Below are positions 7,645 to 14,680 of a DNA stretch of 16,530 bases, in pieces. Position 1 is the stretch's first letter. The number at the start of each line of letters is the position of its first letter. A program made the translations under genes and the position numbers. The notes under the pieces are model-generated. The model did no database searches. It saw only the letters and a program-made list of their open reading frames with translations, and was not told where the DNA came from. This DNA comes from CAVVDT01 sp964568825 (GTDB taxonomy: Bacteria; Pseudomonadota; Alphaproteobacteria; Rhizobiales; Aestuariivirgaceae): positions 1 through 16,530 of the forward strand of contig CAZMSA010000075.1 in assembly GCA_964568825.1 (NCBI GenBank), given 5' to 3'.

Positions 7645-8960
7645 TACTTGCGGTTGTCGACGACGCGTTTGGCTTTTCCTTCCGAGCGGGTAACCTCGCC
7701 GGGCTCATGCACCACCGGCTCTATGGTGATGCCGATGAGATCCTTGACCCGGCTGGCCAGGGCAGCGGCAGCCTCGGCGGCCGCTTCTACGGAGGCCTCG
7801 GTGATGCGCTCACAATGGACTCTTACCGCGTCGAGGTGGCCGTCCTTGAAAAGCTCGATCTGGTAATGCGGCGACAGGTGCTGGATGGTGACGAGGATTT
7901 CCTCGATCTGGGTGGGGAACATGTTGACCCCCCTGATGATCAGCATGTCGTCGGAGCGCCCGGTGATCTTTTCCATGCGACGCATGCTGCGCGCCGTCCC
8001 CGGCAGGAGACGGGTGAGATCGCGGGTGCGGTAGCGCACGATGGGCAAGGCTTCCTTGGTGAGCGAGGTGAAGACCAGTTCGCCGAACTCGCCGTCGGGG
8101 AGCACCTTGCCGGTCCCGGGATCGACGATTTCGGGGTAGAAGTGATCTTCCCAGATATGCAGGCCGTCCTTGGTCTCGATGCACTCATTGGCAACGCCGG
8201 GCCCAATAACCTCCGACAGGCCGTAGATATCGATGGCGTGCAGGTGGCCGCGGGCCTCGATCTGCTGGCGCATCTCGTTGGTCCACGGCTCGGCCCCGAA
8301 GATGCCGATCTCCAGGCTGGTGTCGGCCGGATCGATCCCTTGCAGGGCCATCTCGTCGAGGATGTTGAGCAGATAGGACGGCGTCACCATGATGACCCGC
8401 GGCTTGAAGTCGACGATGAGTTGCACCTGGCGGGCGGTCATGCCGCCGGAAACCGGGATCACCGTACAGCCCAGCTTTTCGGCGCCGTAGTGGGCGCCAA
8501 GGCCGCCGGTGAACAGCCCGTAGCCATAGGCCACATGCACAATGTCGCCGGGCCGGGCGCCGGAGGCGCGCATCGAGCGGGCGACGCAATCGGCCCACAT
8601 GGCAACGTCGGCGGCGGTATAGCCGACCACCGTCGGCTTGCCGGTGGTGCCGGAAGAGGCATGGATGCGGACCACCTGCTGGCGCGGCACCGCGAACATG
8701 CCGAAGGGATAATTATCGCGCAGGTCCTCCTTGGTGGTGAAGGGGAATTTTGCCAGGTCGTCGAGGCTCTTCAGGTCGTCAGGATGGATCCCCCTGGCCT
8801 TGAAGGCCTTGGCATAGTGCGGGACGTTTTCGAAGGCATGGCGCAGCGACCAGCGCATGCGGCGCAACTGCAGGGCGGCGATCTCGTCGCGGCTGGCGAC
8901 CTCGATGGGATCGAGCGAACGGCGCTCGGCGCCCAGTTCATCGGCGGGCTTCAGGAGCAT
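7644..8960 (-). CDS. paaK: Phenylacetate-CoA ligase
   Basis: PaaK converts phenylacetate, CoA and ATP to phenylacetyl-CoA, the committed first step and also the inducer-producing step. The protein is an ANL-superfamily adenylating enzyme of 438 residues, the usual length. Seen: the P-loop-like SSGTTGKPTVVGYT (102-115), DIYGLSEVIGPGVANEC (A5-like region), and RYRTRDLTRLLPG toward the hinge, followed by the small C-terminal lid domain (ITGRSDDMLIIRGVNMFPTQIEE). I chose ATG 8960 because GGGAGGAAA lies eight bases upstream; the frame also opens at GTG 8987 but that would overlap paaI and lacks a good site. It lies 23 bases after paaI and overlaps paaX by one base. Confidence 0.96.
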   Translation of the reverse strand: MLLKPADELGAERRSLDPIEVASRDEIAALQLRRMRWSLRHAFENVPHYAKAFKARGIHPDDLKSLDDLAKFPFTTKEDLRDNYPFGMFAVPRQQVVRIHASSGTTGKPTVVGYTAADVAMWADCVARSMRASGARPGDIVHVAYGYGLFTGGLGAHYGAEKLGCTVIPVSGGMTARQVQLIVDFKPRVIMVTPSYLLNILDEMALQGIDPADTSLEIGIFGAEPWTNEMRQQIEARGHLHAIDIYGLSEVIGPGVANECIETKDGLHIWEDHFYPEIVDPGTGKVLPDGEFGELVFTSLTKEALPIVRYRTRDLTRLLPGTARSMRRMEKITGRSDDMLIIRGVNMFPTQIEEILVTIQHLSPHYQIELFKDGHLDAVRVHCERITEASVEAAAEAAAALASRVKDLIGITIEPVVHEPGEVTRSEGKAKRVVDNRK

Positions 8961-8983
8961 ATGCGGTTTCCTCCCTCGGATCT

Positions 8984-9451
8984 TCACTTGCCGGTGATGA
9001 CGCTGCCGCCGACGGTGCGTGACTTGCCGCGGAAGTGGGCAACGACGGCGCCCGTCTGATCGCTTACCACGATATCGTAGATGCCGTTGCGGCCCTCGCG
9101 CCAGGTCTCGCGGGCCTTGGCGACAAGTCGGTCGTCGAGGCGGGCCGCCTTGAGGAAGGAGATGTCGCAGGAGGCCGCCACGGTGTTCACGTCATAGGCG
9201 TTGCAGGCAAAGGCAAAGGCTGAATCGGCTAGAAGAAAGATGAAGCCGCCATGGCAGATTTCGTGGCCGTTGACCATGTCGGCGCGCACCGTCATGGAAA
9301 GCGTTGCCTCGCCCGGGCCGACATTTTCGATCTTCATGCCGAGCCCTTGCGAGGCCTTGTCGCGCTCCCACATGGCACGGGCACAGGCTGCGGCCAGTTC
9401 TTGCGGATCGACGGGGGTGTCCACGAACGCTTGAGCCTCCTCAAGGACCAT
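8984..9451 (-). CDS. paaI: Hydroxyphenylacetyl-CoA thioesterase (hotdog fold)
   Basis: PaaI hydrolyses ring-hydroxylated phenylacetyl-CoA and related dead-end thioesters, freeing CoA. The 155-residue protein shows the hotdog core NGHEICHGGFIFLLADSAFA (61-80); D76 corresponds to the catalytic D61 of E. coli PaaI, and FRGKSRTVGGSVITGK near the end matches the family C-terminus. The protein is about 15 residues longer at the N-terminus than the E. coli enzyme. ATG 9451 was chosen although its ribosome site is poor; the frame is open up to 9562, but that extension crosses the predicted promoter and is not family-like. It is the first gene of the leftward paaI-paaK-paaX unit. Confidence 0.92.
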   Translation of the reverse strand: MVLEEAQAFVDTPVDPQELAAACARAMWERDKASQGLGMKIENVGPGEATLSMTVRADMVNGHEICHGGFIFLLADSAFAFACNAYDVNTVAASCDISFLKAARLDDRLVAKARETWREGRNGIYDIVVSDQTGAVVAHFRGKSRTVGGSVITGK

Positions 9452-9497
9452 AAGGATTGATAGGGGTTTTGCCGAAGGGCAGCAAGGTTGTGTGCTT

Positions 9498-9503
9498 GAA
9501 TCA
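9498..9503 (+). promoter_or_regulatory. GAATCA half-site resembling a PaaX operator arm
   Basis: GAATCA lies in the paaI-paaA gap. As I recall, E. coli PaaX sites contain TGATTC/GAATCA arms. No paired TGATTC is found at a suitable distance here, so this is at most a half-site. Confidence 0.15.
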
Positions 9504-9521
9504 GGCGTTATCGGCGGAAAA

Positions 9522-9550
9522 GTGATACAATTTGAATTGCTAGATATCAA
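9522..9550 (-). promoter_or_regulatory. Predicted paaI-paaK-paaX promoter
   Basis: On the minus strand TTGATA (9550-9545; five of six matches to the -35 consensus) and TATCAC (9527-9522; four of six to the -10) are separated by exactly 17 bases. The start of transcription would be near 9515, leaving a leader of about 65 bases before paaI. The elements are covered by the inverted repeats at 9528-9553, as expected for a repressor-controlled promoter. Confidence 0.5.
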
Positions 9551-9553
9551 ATT
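9528..9553. promoter_or_regulatory. Overlapping inverted repeats, candidate PaaX operator
   Basis: Two dyads overlap here. CAATT-TG-AATTG (9528-9539) has 5-base arms and a 2-base spacer. AATTTGA (9529-9535) pairs with TCAAATT (9547-9553), giving 7-base arms 11 bases apart. A further outer pair, GTGATA (9522-9527) and TATCAC (9562-9567), has a centre about 3.5 bases away and is therefore not part of the same exact dyad. The stretch is markedly A/T rich against a G/C-rich background and sits between the divergent paa operons. The assignment to PaaX is inferred from context only. Confidence 0.45.
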
Positions 9554-9571
9554 CTGTGTCATATCACAATC

Positions 9572-9596
9572 GATAATCAGCCCTTGCCGAGGGAGG
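9572..9596 (+). promoter_or_regulatory. Candidate -10 element and ribosome site for paaA
   Basis: GATAAT (9572-9577) matches the -10 consensus at five of six positions, but no good -35 lies 16-18 bases upstream, which would suit an activated or weak promoter. GAGGGAGG (9589-9596) is a strong ribosome site eight bases before ATG 9605. The leader would be only about 20 bases. Confidence 0.3.
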
Positions 9597-9604
9597 CTTC
9601 AGTT

Positions 9605-10567
9605 ATGCCTGCAGTTGCGATGGAGGACGACATCCGGCGCACCCGCTTCGATGCCCATGTGGCGGGCGAGGGCAAGGTCGAGCCGCAGGACTGGATGCCG
9701 GAGGGTTATCGCAAGACCCTCATCCGGCAGATTTCCCAACACGCCCATTCGGAAATCATCGGCATGCAGCCGGAAGGCAACTGGATTACCCGGGCGCCGT
9801 CGCTGAGGCGCAAATGCATCCTGATCGCCAAGGTGCAGGACGAGGCAGGCCACGGGCTCTACCTCTATTCATCGGCTGAGACACTGGGCGTGTCGCGGCA
9901 GCAGATGGAGGCGGACCTTTTATCCGGCAAGGCGAAATATTCCTCGATCTTCAACTATCCCACGTTGACGTGGGCGGATATCGGGGCCATCGGCTGGCTG
10001 GTCGACGGGGCGGCGATCACCAACCAGATCCCCTTGTGCCGCTGTTCCTACGGGCCTTACGCCCGCGCCATGGTGCGTATCTGCAAGGAAGAAAGCTTTC
10101 ACCAGCGCCAGGGGTTCGAGTTGATGATGGCGTTGTCGAAAGGCTCGCCCGAGCAGCGCCGCATGGCGCAGGATGCCCTGAACCGCTGGTGGTGGCCGTC
10201 GGTGGCGATGTTCGGGCCGCCCGATAGCGACAGCATCCACGGCTCGCAGAACGCGGCGTGGAAGATCAAGCGGTTTTCCAACGACGAACTGCGCCAGCGC
10301 TTCATTGACATGACGGTCAAGCAGGCCGAAGCCCTGGGCCTCACCATCCCCGACCCGGATCTGAAATTCAATACCGAGAGCGGGCACTGGGAGATCGGCG
10401 AGATCGACTGGGACGATTTCTGGAAGGTGGTGAAGGGTGACGGGCCCTGCAACCGCCAGCGCATGGCGCATCGCAAGAAGGCTCATGATGACGGGGCCTG
10501 GGTGCGCGAGGCAGCGCTTGCCCATGCCGCCAAGGCGCGGGCGCGGACTGAAAAGAAGGTGGCGTAA
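9605..10567 (+). CDS. paaA: 1,2-phenylacetyl-CoA epoxidase, catalytic subunit A
   Basis: PaaA is the catalytic diiron subunit of the multicomponent monooxygenase that forms 1,2-epoxyphenylacetyl-CoA from phenylacetyl-CoA and oxygen. The protein has 320 residues. Seen: PEGYRKTLIRQISQHAHSEI (32-51), KVQDEAGHGLYLYSSAETLG (76-95), the highly conserved YPTLTWADIGAIGWLVDGAA (118-137) and ICKEESFHQRQG (159-170). Likely iron ligands are E50, E80/H83 and E163/H166 from the ferritin-like four-helix core. ATG 9605 follows a strong GAGGGAGG; an upstream TTG at 9584 is unlikely. It is the first gene of paaABCDE and is divergent from paaI. A perfect palindrome at 9959-9974 lies inside its coding sequence. 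Confidence 0.97.
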   Translation: MPAVAMEDDIRRTRFDAHVAGEGKVEPQDWMPEGYRKTLIRQISQHAHSEIIGMQPEGNWITRAPSLRRKCILIAKVQDEAGHGLYLYSSAETLGVSRQQMEADLLSGKAKYSSIFNYPTLTWADIGAIGWLVDGAAITNQIPLCRCSYGPYARAMVRICKEESFHQRQGFELMMALSKGSPEQRRMAQDALNRWWWPSVAMFGPPDSDSIHGSQNAAWKIKRFSNDELRQRFIDMTVKQAEALGLTIPDPDLKFNTESGHWEIGEIDWDDFWKVVKGDGPCNRQRMAHRKKAHDDGAWVREAALAHAAKARARTEKKVA

Positions 10568-10569
10568 CC

Positions 10570-10860
10570 ATGCAAACCGAACGCGACTGGCCGCTTTACG
10601 AGGTCTTCATCCGCTCCCGCCAGGGACTGTCACACGTGCATGCAGGGAGCCTCCACGCCGCCGATGATCGCATGGCCGTCGAGAACGCCCGCGATGTCTA
10701 TACAAGGCGCGGCGAGGGGCTTTCCATCTGGGTGGTGCGTTCCGACCGCATCACTGCCTCGGCGCCCGACGACAAGGGGGCGCTGTTCGATCCCGCCGAT
10801 TCAAAGGTCTATCGCCATCCCACCTTCTATGACGTCCCCGACGATGTGGAGTGCCTGTGA
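10570..10860 (+). CDS. paaB: 1,2-phenylacetyl-CoA epoxidase, subunit B
   Basis: PaaB is a small subunit of the epoxidase complex. It bridges the PaaAC pairs and is thought to help PaaE dock for electron transfer. The 96 residues match the family length. Seen: DWPLYEVFIRSRQGLSHVHA (5-24), GSLHAADDRMAVENARDVYTRR, GLSIWVVRSDRITAS, and a C-terminus of YRHPTFYDVPDDVECL. It starts two bases after the paaA stop and is followed one base later by paaC. No cofactor motif is expected or seen. Confidence 0.96.
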   Translation: MQTERDWPLYEVFIRSRQGLSHVHAGSLHAADDRMAVENARDVYTRRGEGLSIWVVRSDRITASAPDDKGALFDPADSKVYRHPTFYDVPDDVECL

Positions 10861-10861
10861 G

Positions 10862-11647
10862 ATGGCTGTGGTGACGGCGCAAATGCCGGACGAGGCGAAG
10901 CATGCGCTACTGCAAACGGTCCTCAGGCTGGGTGACAATGCGCTGATCCTCGGCCAGGAACTCTCCAAATGGGTGAGCCGGGGGCCGACGGTCGAACTCG
11001 ACATCGCGCTGGCCAACCAGTCGCTCGACCTGATCGGCCAGGCCCGGCTGTTGCTCGACTACGCCGGGCGCCTCGAGGGCAAGGGGCGTGACGAGGACGC
11101 GCTCGCCTTCCATCGCGATGCCTGGGATTTTCGCAATGTGCTGCTGGTGGAACTGCCGCGCGGCGACTTCGCCAAGACCATCCTCAGGCAGTTCTTCTAT
11201 GCCTTGTGGGCCGAAGCGTTTTATGGGGCGCTGCGGCAAAGGCGCGACGAGACGCTGGCGGCCATCGCCGGCAAGTCGGTGAAGGAGATGGCCTATCACG
11301 CCCGCCATGCGGGTGAATGGGTGGTGCGACTCGGCGATGGTACCGCCGAAAGCCATCGCCGCCTTGCCGAGGCGCTGGCGGAACTCTGGCCTTACACCCA
11401 CGAACTGTTCATGAGCGATCAGGCGGATGCGGAAATGGTCGCCGCCGGCATCATTCCCGATGTGGAAGCCTTGCGTCCGGCGTGGGAAGGTGCCGTTTCG
11501 GAAGTGATGGACGCGGCCGGCCTGGCAATCCCTGAAGACACCTGGCGGCCCGCCGGCGGGCGCAACGGCGTGCACAGCGAACATCTGGGGTTCATTCTCG
11601 CCGAAATGCAGCATCTGCCGCGCATGTACCCGGAGGCCACGTGGTGA
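10862..11647 (+). CDS. paaC: 1,2-phenylacetyl-CoA epoxidase, structural subunit C
   Basis: PaaC has the same ferritin-like fold as PaaA but serves as its scaffold; it has lost a full diiron site in characterised enzymes. The 261-residue protein shows ELDIALANQSLDLIGQARLL (45-64), LAFHRDAWDFRNVLLVELPR (81-100), GDFAKTILRQFFYALWAEAF (101-120), and a C-terminal HSEHLGFILAEMQHLPRMYP. ATG 10862 lies one base after the paaB stop, which removes a longer upstream open frame that would read through paaB in another register. It ends overlapping paaD (GTGA, four bases). Confidence 0.96.
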   Translation: MAVVTAQMPDEAKHALLQTVLRLGDNALILGQELSKWVSRGPTVELDIALANQSLDLIGQARLLLDYAGRLEGKGRDEDALAFHRDAWDFRNVLLVELPRGDFAKTILRQFFYALWAEAFYGALRQRRDETLAAIAGKSVKEMAYHARHAGEWVVRLGDGTAESHRRLAEALAELWPYTHELFMSDQADAEMVAAGIIPDVEALRPAWEGAVSEVMDAAGLAIPEDTWRPAGGRNGVHSEHLGFILAEMQHLPRMYPEATW

Positions 11648-12156
11648 ACGCCGAGGCCGCAGGGCAACCCGATCTCACCGTCATCAAGGGCGTCTGGGCG
11701 GTGCTGGAGACGGTGAAGGACCCCGAAATACCGGTCATCTCGGTGATCGATCTGGGCATCGTGCGCGATGTGCGCGAAGGCGACGCGGGCCTTGAGGTGG
11801 TGATCACCCCCACCTATACCGGCTGCCCCGCCACACGGCAGATCGAAGCCGACATTCGCACCGCCCTGGACCGGGCAGGCTACCGCGCGGTCGGGCTGGT
11901 GATCGAGATGAGCCCCGCCTGGACCACCGACTGGATCACGCCGGAAGGCCGCGACCAGCTCAGGGCTTTCGGCATAGCGCCACCGGTGGGCAAGCCCGGC
12001 AAGCGGGCGCTGTTCGGTGAGGCCGATCAGGTGCAATGCCCGCATTGCGGCTCTCATCACACCGAAATGGTCTCCGAATTCGGTTCCACGCCGTGCAAGT
12101 CTTTATGGAAGTGCAACGCCTGCCGCGAACCATTCGACTATTTCAAGTGCCTTTGA
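11644..12156 (+). CDS. paaD: Phenylacetate pathway protein PaaD (DUF59/MIP18 family with C-terminal zinc ribbon)
   Basis: PaaD is needed for epoxidase activity and is generally thought to help mature an iron-sulfur or diiron centre of the complex. The protein has 170 residues. The N-terminal DUF59 domain shows VKDPEIPVISVIDLGIVRDV (24-43) and TPTYTGCPAT with the conserved C61. The C-terminal cysteine cluster, CPHC (132-135), C151, CNAC (157-160) and C169, looks like a metal-binding ribbon. I chose GTG 11644, which overlaps the paaC stop and lies seven bases after GGAGG (11632-11636); GTG 11641 is too close to that site. It precedes paaE by 56 bases. Confidence 0.94.
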   Translation: MNAEAAGQPDLTVIKGVWAVLETVKDPEIPVISVIDLGIVRDVREGDAGLEVVITPTYTGCPATRQIEADIRTALDRAGYRAVGLVIEMSPAWTTDWITPEGRDQLRAFGIAPPVGKPGKRALFGEADQVQCPHCGSHHTEMVSEFGSTPCKSLWKCNACREPFDYFKCL

Positions 12157-12212
12157 CGGGCTTCACGGACTGAATCTTCAAACCTCGCCAACCGGCTGAT
12201 GGGAAAAGAAAA

Positions 12213-13325
12213 ATGGCAGTTGCCGAAAGAGCTGAACCGCGCGCGAGGCGGCGACCCGAATTCCATCGCCTGAAGGTTCGCGAAGTCCGCAAGGAGACGC
12301 CCGAGGCAACATCGGTCGCCTTTGAGGTGCCGCCGCATCTGGCCGATGCTTACGCCTTCGTCCAGGGCCAGTACCTGACACTGAAGGCAATCGTGAACGG
12401 TGAGGAATTGCGCCGGCCCTATTCAGTCTGCGTGGCGCCCGATGAGGGCGAGCTTCGGGTGTGCGTGAAAAAGCTGCACGAGGGGCGCTTTTCCAGCTTC
12501 GTCAACGACGTCCTGAAGGCCGGCGATGAGATCGAAGTGATGGGTCCGATGGGGCGGTTTCACGCTCCCGTCGAGCCGGGCGCGTCAAAATCCTACCTGT
12601 TCATGGCGGGCGGCTCGGGGATCACCCCGGTCATCTCCAACATCCGCCATATCCTTGCCTCAGAACCGCGGGCCGAGGTGACGCTCATCTACGGCAACCG
12701 GCGCACCCGCGACATCATCTTCCGCGAGGCGCTGGCCGACCTCAAGGACCACTATCTCGATCGCCTCAGGGTCTTTCATGTGCTGTCGGATGAAATGACC
12801 GAGGTGCCGCTGTTTTCCGGCATGATGACGGCGGAGAAGGTGACCGAGCTGGCACGGGCGCTGATCGACATCAAGACCCTCGACTGGGTTTTCATCTGCG
12901 GACCGGGGCCGATGATGGACGGCGGCAAGGCAGCACTCATGGCGCTGGGTGTGCCGGAGGCGCGCATAAGAATCGAGAGTTTTGGCGAACGCCCGGTCGC
13001 CGGTGCCCGCCGGCCGACAACGTTGGTGCCCACTACGGGGCTGCCTGCCGCCACCGTCGAGATCATCCACCACGGGGTGAAGAAGGTCATATCGGTGCCC
13101 TTCGAGGGCAAGGCCATCCTCGATGCCGCACATGCGGAAAATATCGATGTTCCCTATGCCTGCAAAGGTGGGGTGTGCTGCACGTGCAAGGCAAAACTCG
13201 TCGAAGGCAAGGTCGACATGGACGTGGTCTATGGCCTGGAGCCCGACGAGATCGCCGCCGGCTACATCCTCACCTGCCAGTCGCATCCCAGAAGCGAGAA
13301 ACTGGTGGTCGACTACGACGGTTAG
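12213..13325 (+). CDS. paaE: 1,2-phenylacetyl-CoA epoxidase, reductase subunit E
   Basis: PaaE passes electrons from NADPH through FAD and a 2Fe-2S cluster to the PaaA diiron site. The 370-residue protein has an FNR-like FAD domain with RPYSVC (68-73), a nucleotide-binding domain with GGSGITPV (133-140) and ICGPGPMM (228-235), a linker rich in T and P (about 262-280), and a C-terminal plant-type ferredoxin domain with C317, C322, C325 and C355 as cluster ligands. C323 is an extra cysteine inside the motif. Length and order are normal for the family. The ribosome site before ATG 12213 is purine rich but not canonical (GGGAAAAGAAAA). It is the last gene of paaABCDE, and the 97-bp palindrome follows 22 bases later. 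Confidence 0.96.
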   Translation: MAVAERAEPRARRRPEFHRLKVREVRKETPEATSVAFEVPPHLADAYAFVQGQYLTLKAIVNGEELRRPYSVCVAPDEGELRVCVKKLHEGRFSSFVNDVLKAGDEIEVMGPMGRFHAPVEPGASKSYLFMAGGSGITPVISNIRHILASEPRAEVTLIYGNRRTRDIIFREALADLKDHYLDRLRVFHVLSDEMTEVPLFSGMMTAEKVTELARALIDIKTLDWVFICGPGPMMDGGKAALMALGVPEARIRIESFGERPVAGARRPTTLVPTTGLPAATVEIIHHGVKKVISVPFEGKAILDAAHAENIDVPYACKGGVCCTCKAKLVEGKVDMDVVYGLEPDEIAAGYILTCQSHPRSEKLVVDYDG

Positions 13326-13347
13326 ATCGGCATCTTGATATTGACAT

Positions 13348-13444
13348 GTCATTGCCGGATTCATTCCGGCAATCCATGAACACCGTCGGTCCGATTTTGT
13401 TGATTGCGGTGTTCATGGATGCCCGGGACAAGCCCGGGCATGAC
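13348..13444. repeat. 97-bp nested palindrome (REP-like element), possible bidirectional terminator
   Basis: The element is symmetric about one centre. Its outer arms are GTC (13348-13350) and GAC (13442-13444). Inside these sit two side hairpins of equal size, 13351-13373 (ATTGCCGGA stem) and 13419-13441 (ATGCCCGGG stem), each with 9-base stems and a 5-base loop. Then comes a perfect 12-base inverted pair, CCATGAACACCG (13374-13385) and CGGTGTTCATGG (13407-13418), around a 21-base centre. The two hairpins differ at three stem positions, each compensated on the other strand. It lies between convergent paaE and the transporter gene, ending 13 bases from the latter's stop. The hairpin motifs resemble abundant alphaproteobacterial intergenic repeats. 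No T-run is present, so a terminator role is only possible. Confidence 0.85.
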
Positions 13445-13457
13445 AATCAAAAGGCGG

Positions 13458-14402
13458 TCATCGCGCTTTTTCTGCCCCATGGCCAAGAAGACGGCGATAA
13501 AGCGGTTTGAGCACCAGGGGCAGGGAATAGATGGGGAATTGCAGCATGGCAAAGAACAGCCAGGCATCGGCCGGTGCTGCCGGGCCGAGGGCCGCCATGA
13601 CAATGGCGATGTTGCGGCCCGCCGAAGCATAGCCCAGCGACAGGGCCGTCGGCCGGCCGAATGTGGCAAACAGCAGCGCCGTTACCAGGTTGAGGCCGAG
13701 GTGGAGCGCGTAGCACAGGCCCACCAGCATCAGCGCGTAATGGGGCCGGGCGGCAACAAGCGCCGGGATGCCGTCCATGAGGGCGACGACGAACACCAGC
13801 ATCAAGATGACACCGAGGCCGTCGAAGACCGGCACCAGACGCCGGCGCCGTTCCGGCCCCAGAAGGCGGCGGGCGAGAACGGCGGCAACGAGGCCGCCGC
13901 CCACCAGCACCGCCAGGCGCAGGGCAAGATCGCCGGAGGATATGGCGGCGGGCACTGGACTGAGAAACTCGACCGCCAGCGGCGCGATCACCGGGTGCGC
14001 GACGATGGTGGCGAGGATGACAGCCAGACACAAGGCCCCGTCGAGGCCGAGCAGGTAGCCGATGGCGGCCGCGGCCATGTTGGGCGGCGAGGCGGCATAG
14101 ACGATGAGGGCGAAGCCCAACCCTGCGCCGATGCCGGTCCACGAGATGACCAGCGCCATGAGTGGTGGCATGACGATGATCGCCCACACGACGCCCAGGA
14201 CAAGTGGGAGAGGGCGCTCGACCCGCTCGATGGCGGCGGCGAAATCGACCCGTGTCAGGATGGTCGCGAGCAGACAGAAGACCGACGGCGCCAGCAGCGG
14301 GCGCATCAGGTGGGCGAGGTCCTGCCACACAAGACCCAATATCAGACCCACCGGCAGGATCAGCGTGCCGTTGCGGGCAATGGCGGTGAGGGTGCGGATC
14401 AC
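13458..14402 (-). CDS. BASS-type (bile acid:sodium symporter) membrane transporter
   Basis: This 314-residue protein is almost entirely hydrophobic, with about nine to ten membrane segments, starting with TLILPVGLILGLVW (13-26). It looks like the BASS/SBF superfamily, which moves organic anions with sodium. Two family-like crossover regions are seen: YAASPPNMAAAAIG (102-115) in the first half and LGYASAGRNIAIVMAALG (256-273) in the second, the places where helices 4 and 9 are broken in solved homologues. The substrate cannot be read. The start GTG 14402 is uncertain, with no strong ribosome site; it lies 16 bases after the RAM-domain gene on the same strand, so the two form a likely operon. 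It converges with paaE across the 97-bp palindrome. Phenylacetate uptake is possible from context but not supported by any motif. Confidence 0.72.
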   Translation of the reverse strand: MIRTLTAIARNGTLILPVGLILGLVWQDLAHLMRPLLAPSVFCLLATILTRVDFAAAIERVERPLPLVLGVVWAIIVMPPLMALVISWTGIGAGLGFALIVYAASPPNMAAAAIGYLLGLDGALCLAVILATIVAHPVIAPLAVEFLSPVPAAISSGDLALRLAVLVGGGLVAAVLARRLLGPERRRRLVPVFDGLGVILMLVFVVALMDGIPALVAARPHYALMLVGLCYALHLGLNLVTALLFATFGRPTALSLGYASAGRNIAIVMAALGPAAPADAWLFFAMLQFPIYSLPLVLKPLYRRLLGHGAEKAR

Positions 14403-14418
14403 GCCTGGGCTCAGGCCC

Positions 14419-14655
14419 TTAGAAGGCGCGGTAGGTGGTTATGGTGTAGGTGTCGCGGATGCCGGGGATGGAGTGGACCTTCTGGTTGATGAAGTGGCCT
14501 ACATCCTCACCCTCGGCGAGATAGAACTTCACCATGAGATCGTAGGCGCCGGCGGTGGAATAGATTTCCGAGGCGATCTCGGCGTCGGCGAGCGCGGTTG
14601 CCACGTCGTAGGCCTTGCCAAGCTCGCATTTGATCTGGACGAAAAACGGCTTCAT
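14419..14655 (-). CDS. Stand-alone Lrp/AsnC-type ligand-binding (RAM) domain protein
   Basis: This 78-residue protein is a free-standing RAM domain, the small-molecule-binding half of Lrp/AsnC regulators without the helix-turn-helix. Seen: MKPFFVQIKCELGKAYDVAT, a helix ADAEIASEIYS, then the family turn TAGAYDLMVKFYL (34-46), and the C-terminal IPGIRDTYTITTYRAF. Such proteins form oligomers that bind amino acids or other metabolites; how they act without a DNA-binding part is largely unclear. ATG 14655 has GGAGG nine bases upstream. The downstream transporter gene follows by 16 bases. A predicted promoter and a perfect 12-bp palindrome precede it. Confidence 0.86.
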   Translation of the reverse strand: MKPFFVQIKCELGKAYDVATALADAEIASEIYSTAGAYDLMVKFYLAEGEDVGHFINQKVHSIPGIRDTYTITTYRAF

Positions 14656-14680
14656 GTGATGGCCTCCGCCACGCAGGGCT

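Noticed and set aside
8961..8987. Alternative GTG start of paaK at 8987
   Set aside because: It would overlap the paaI end and lacks a ribosome site, whereas ATG 8960 has GGGAGGAAA at proper spacing and gives the usual PaaK length.
7629..9059. 476-codon plus-strand open frame opposite paaK and the paaI end
   Set aside because: It reads as Asp/Gly/His-rich low-information sequence, while the minus strand carries unmistakable PaaK motifs.
10640..10861. Upstream extension of the paaC frame through paaB
   Set aside because: The extension is read out of frame with the strongly conserved paaB; the PaaC family N-terminus starts at 10862.
13404..14489. Plus-strand open frame of 361 codons and a minus-strand 293-codon frame around the transporter
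   Set aside because: Their translations are Gln/Arg/His or Arg/Pro/Gly rich; the 13458-14402 minus-strand frame alone has regular hydrophobic membrane segments and family motifs.
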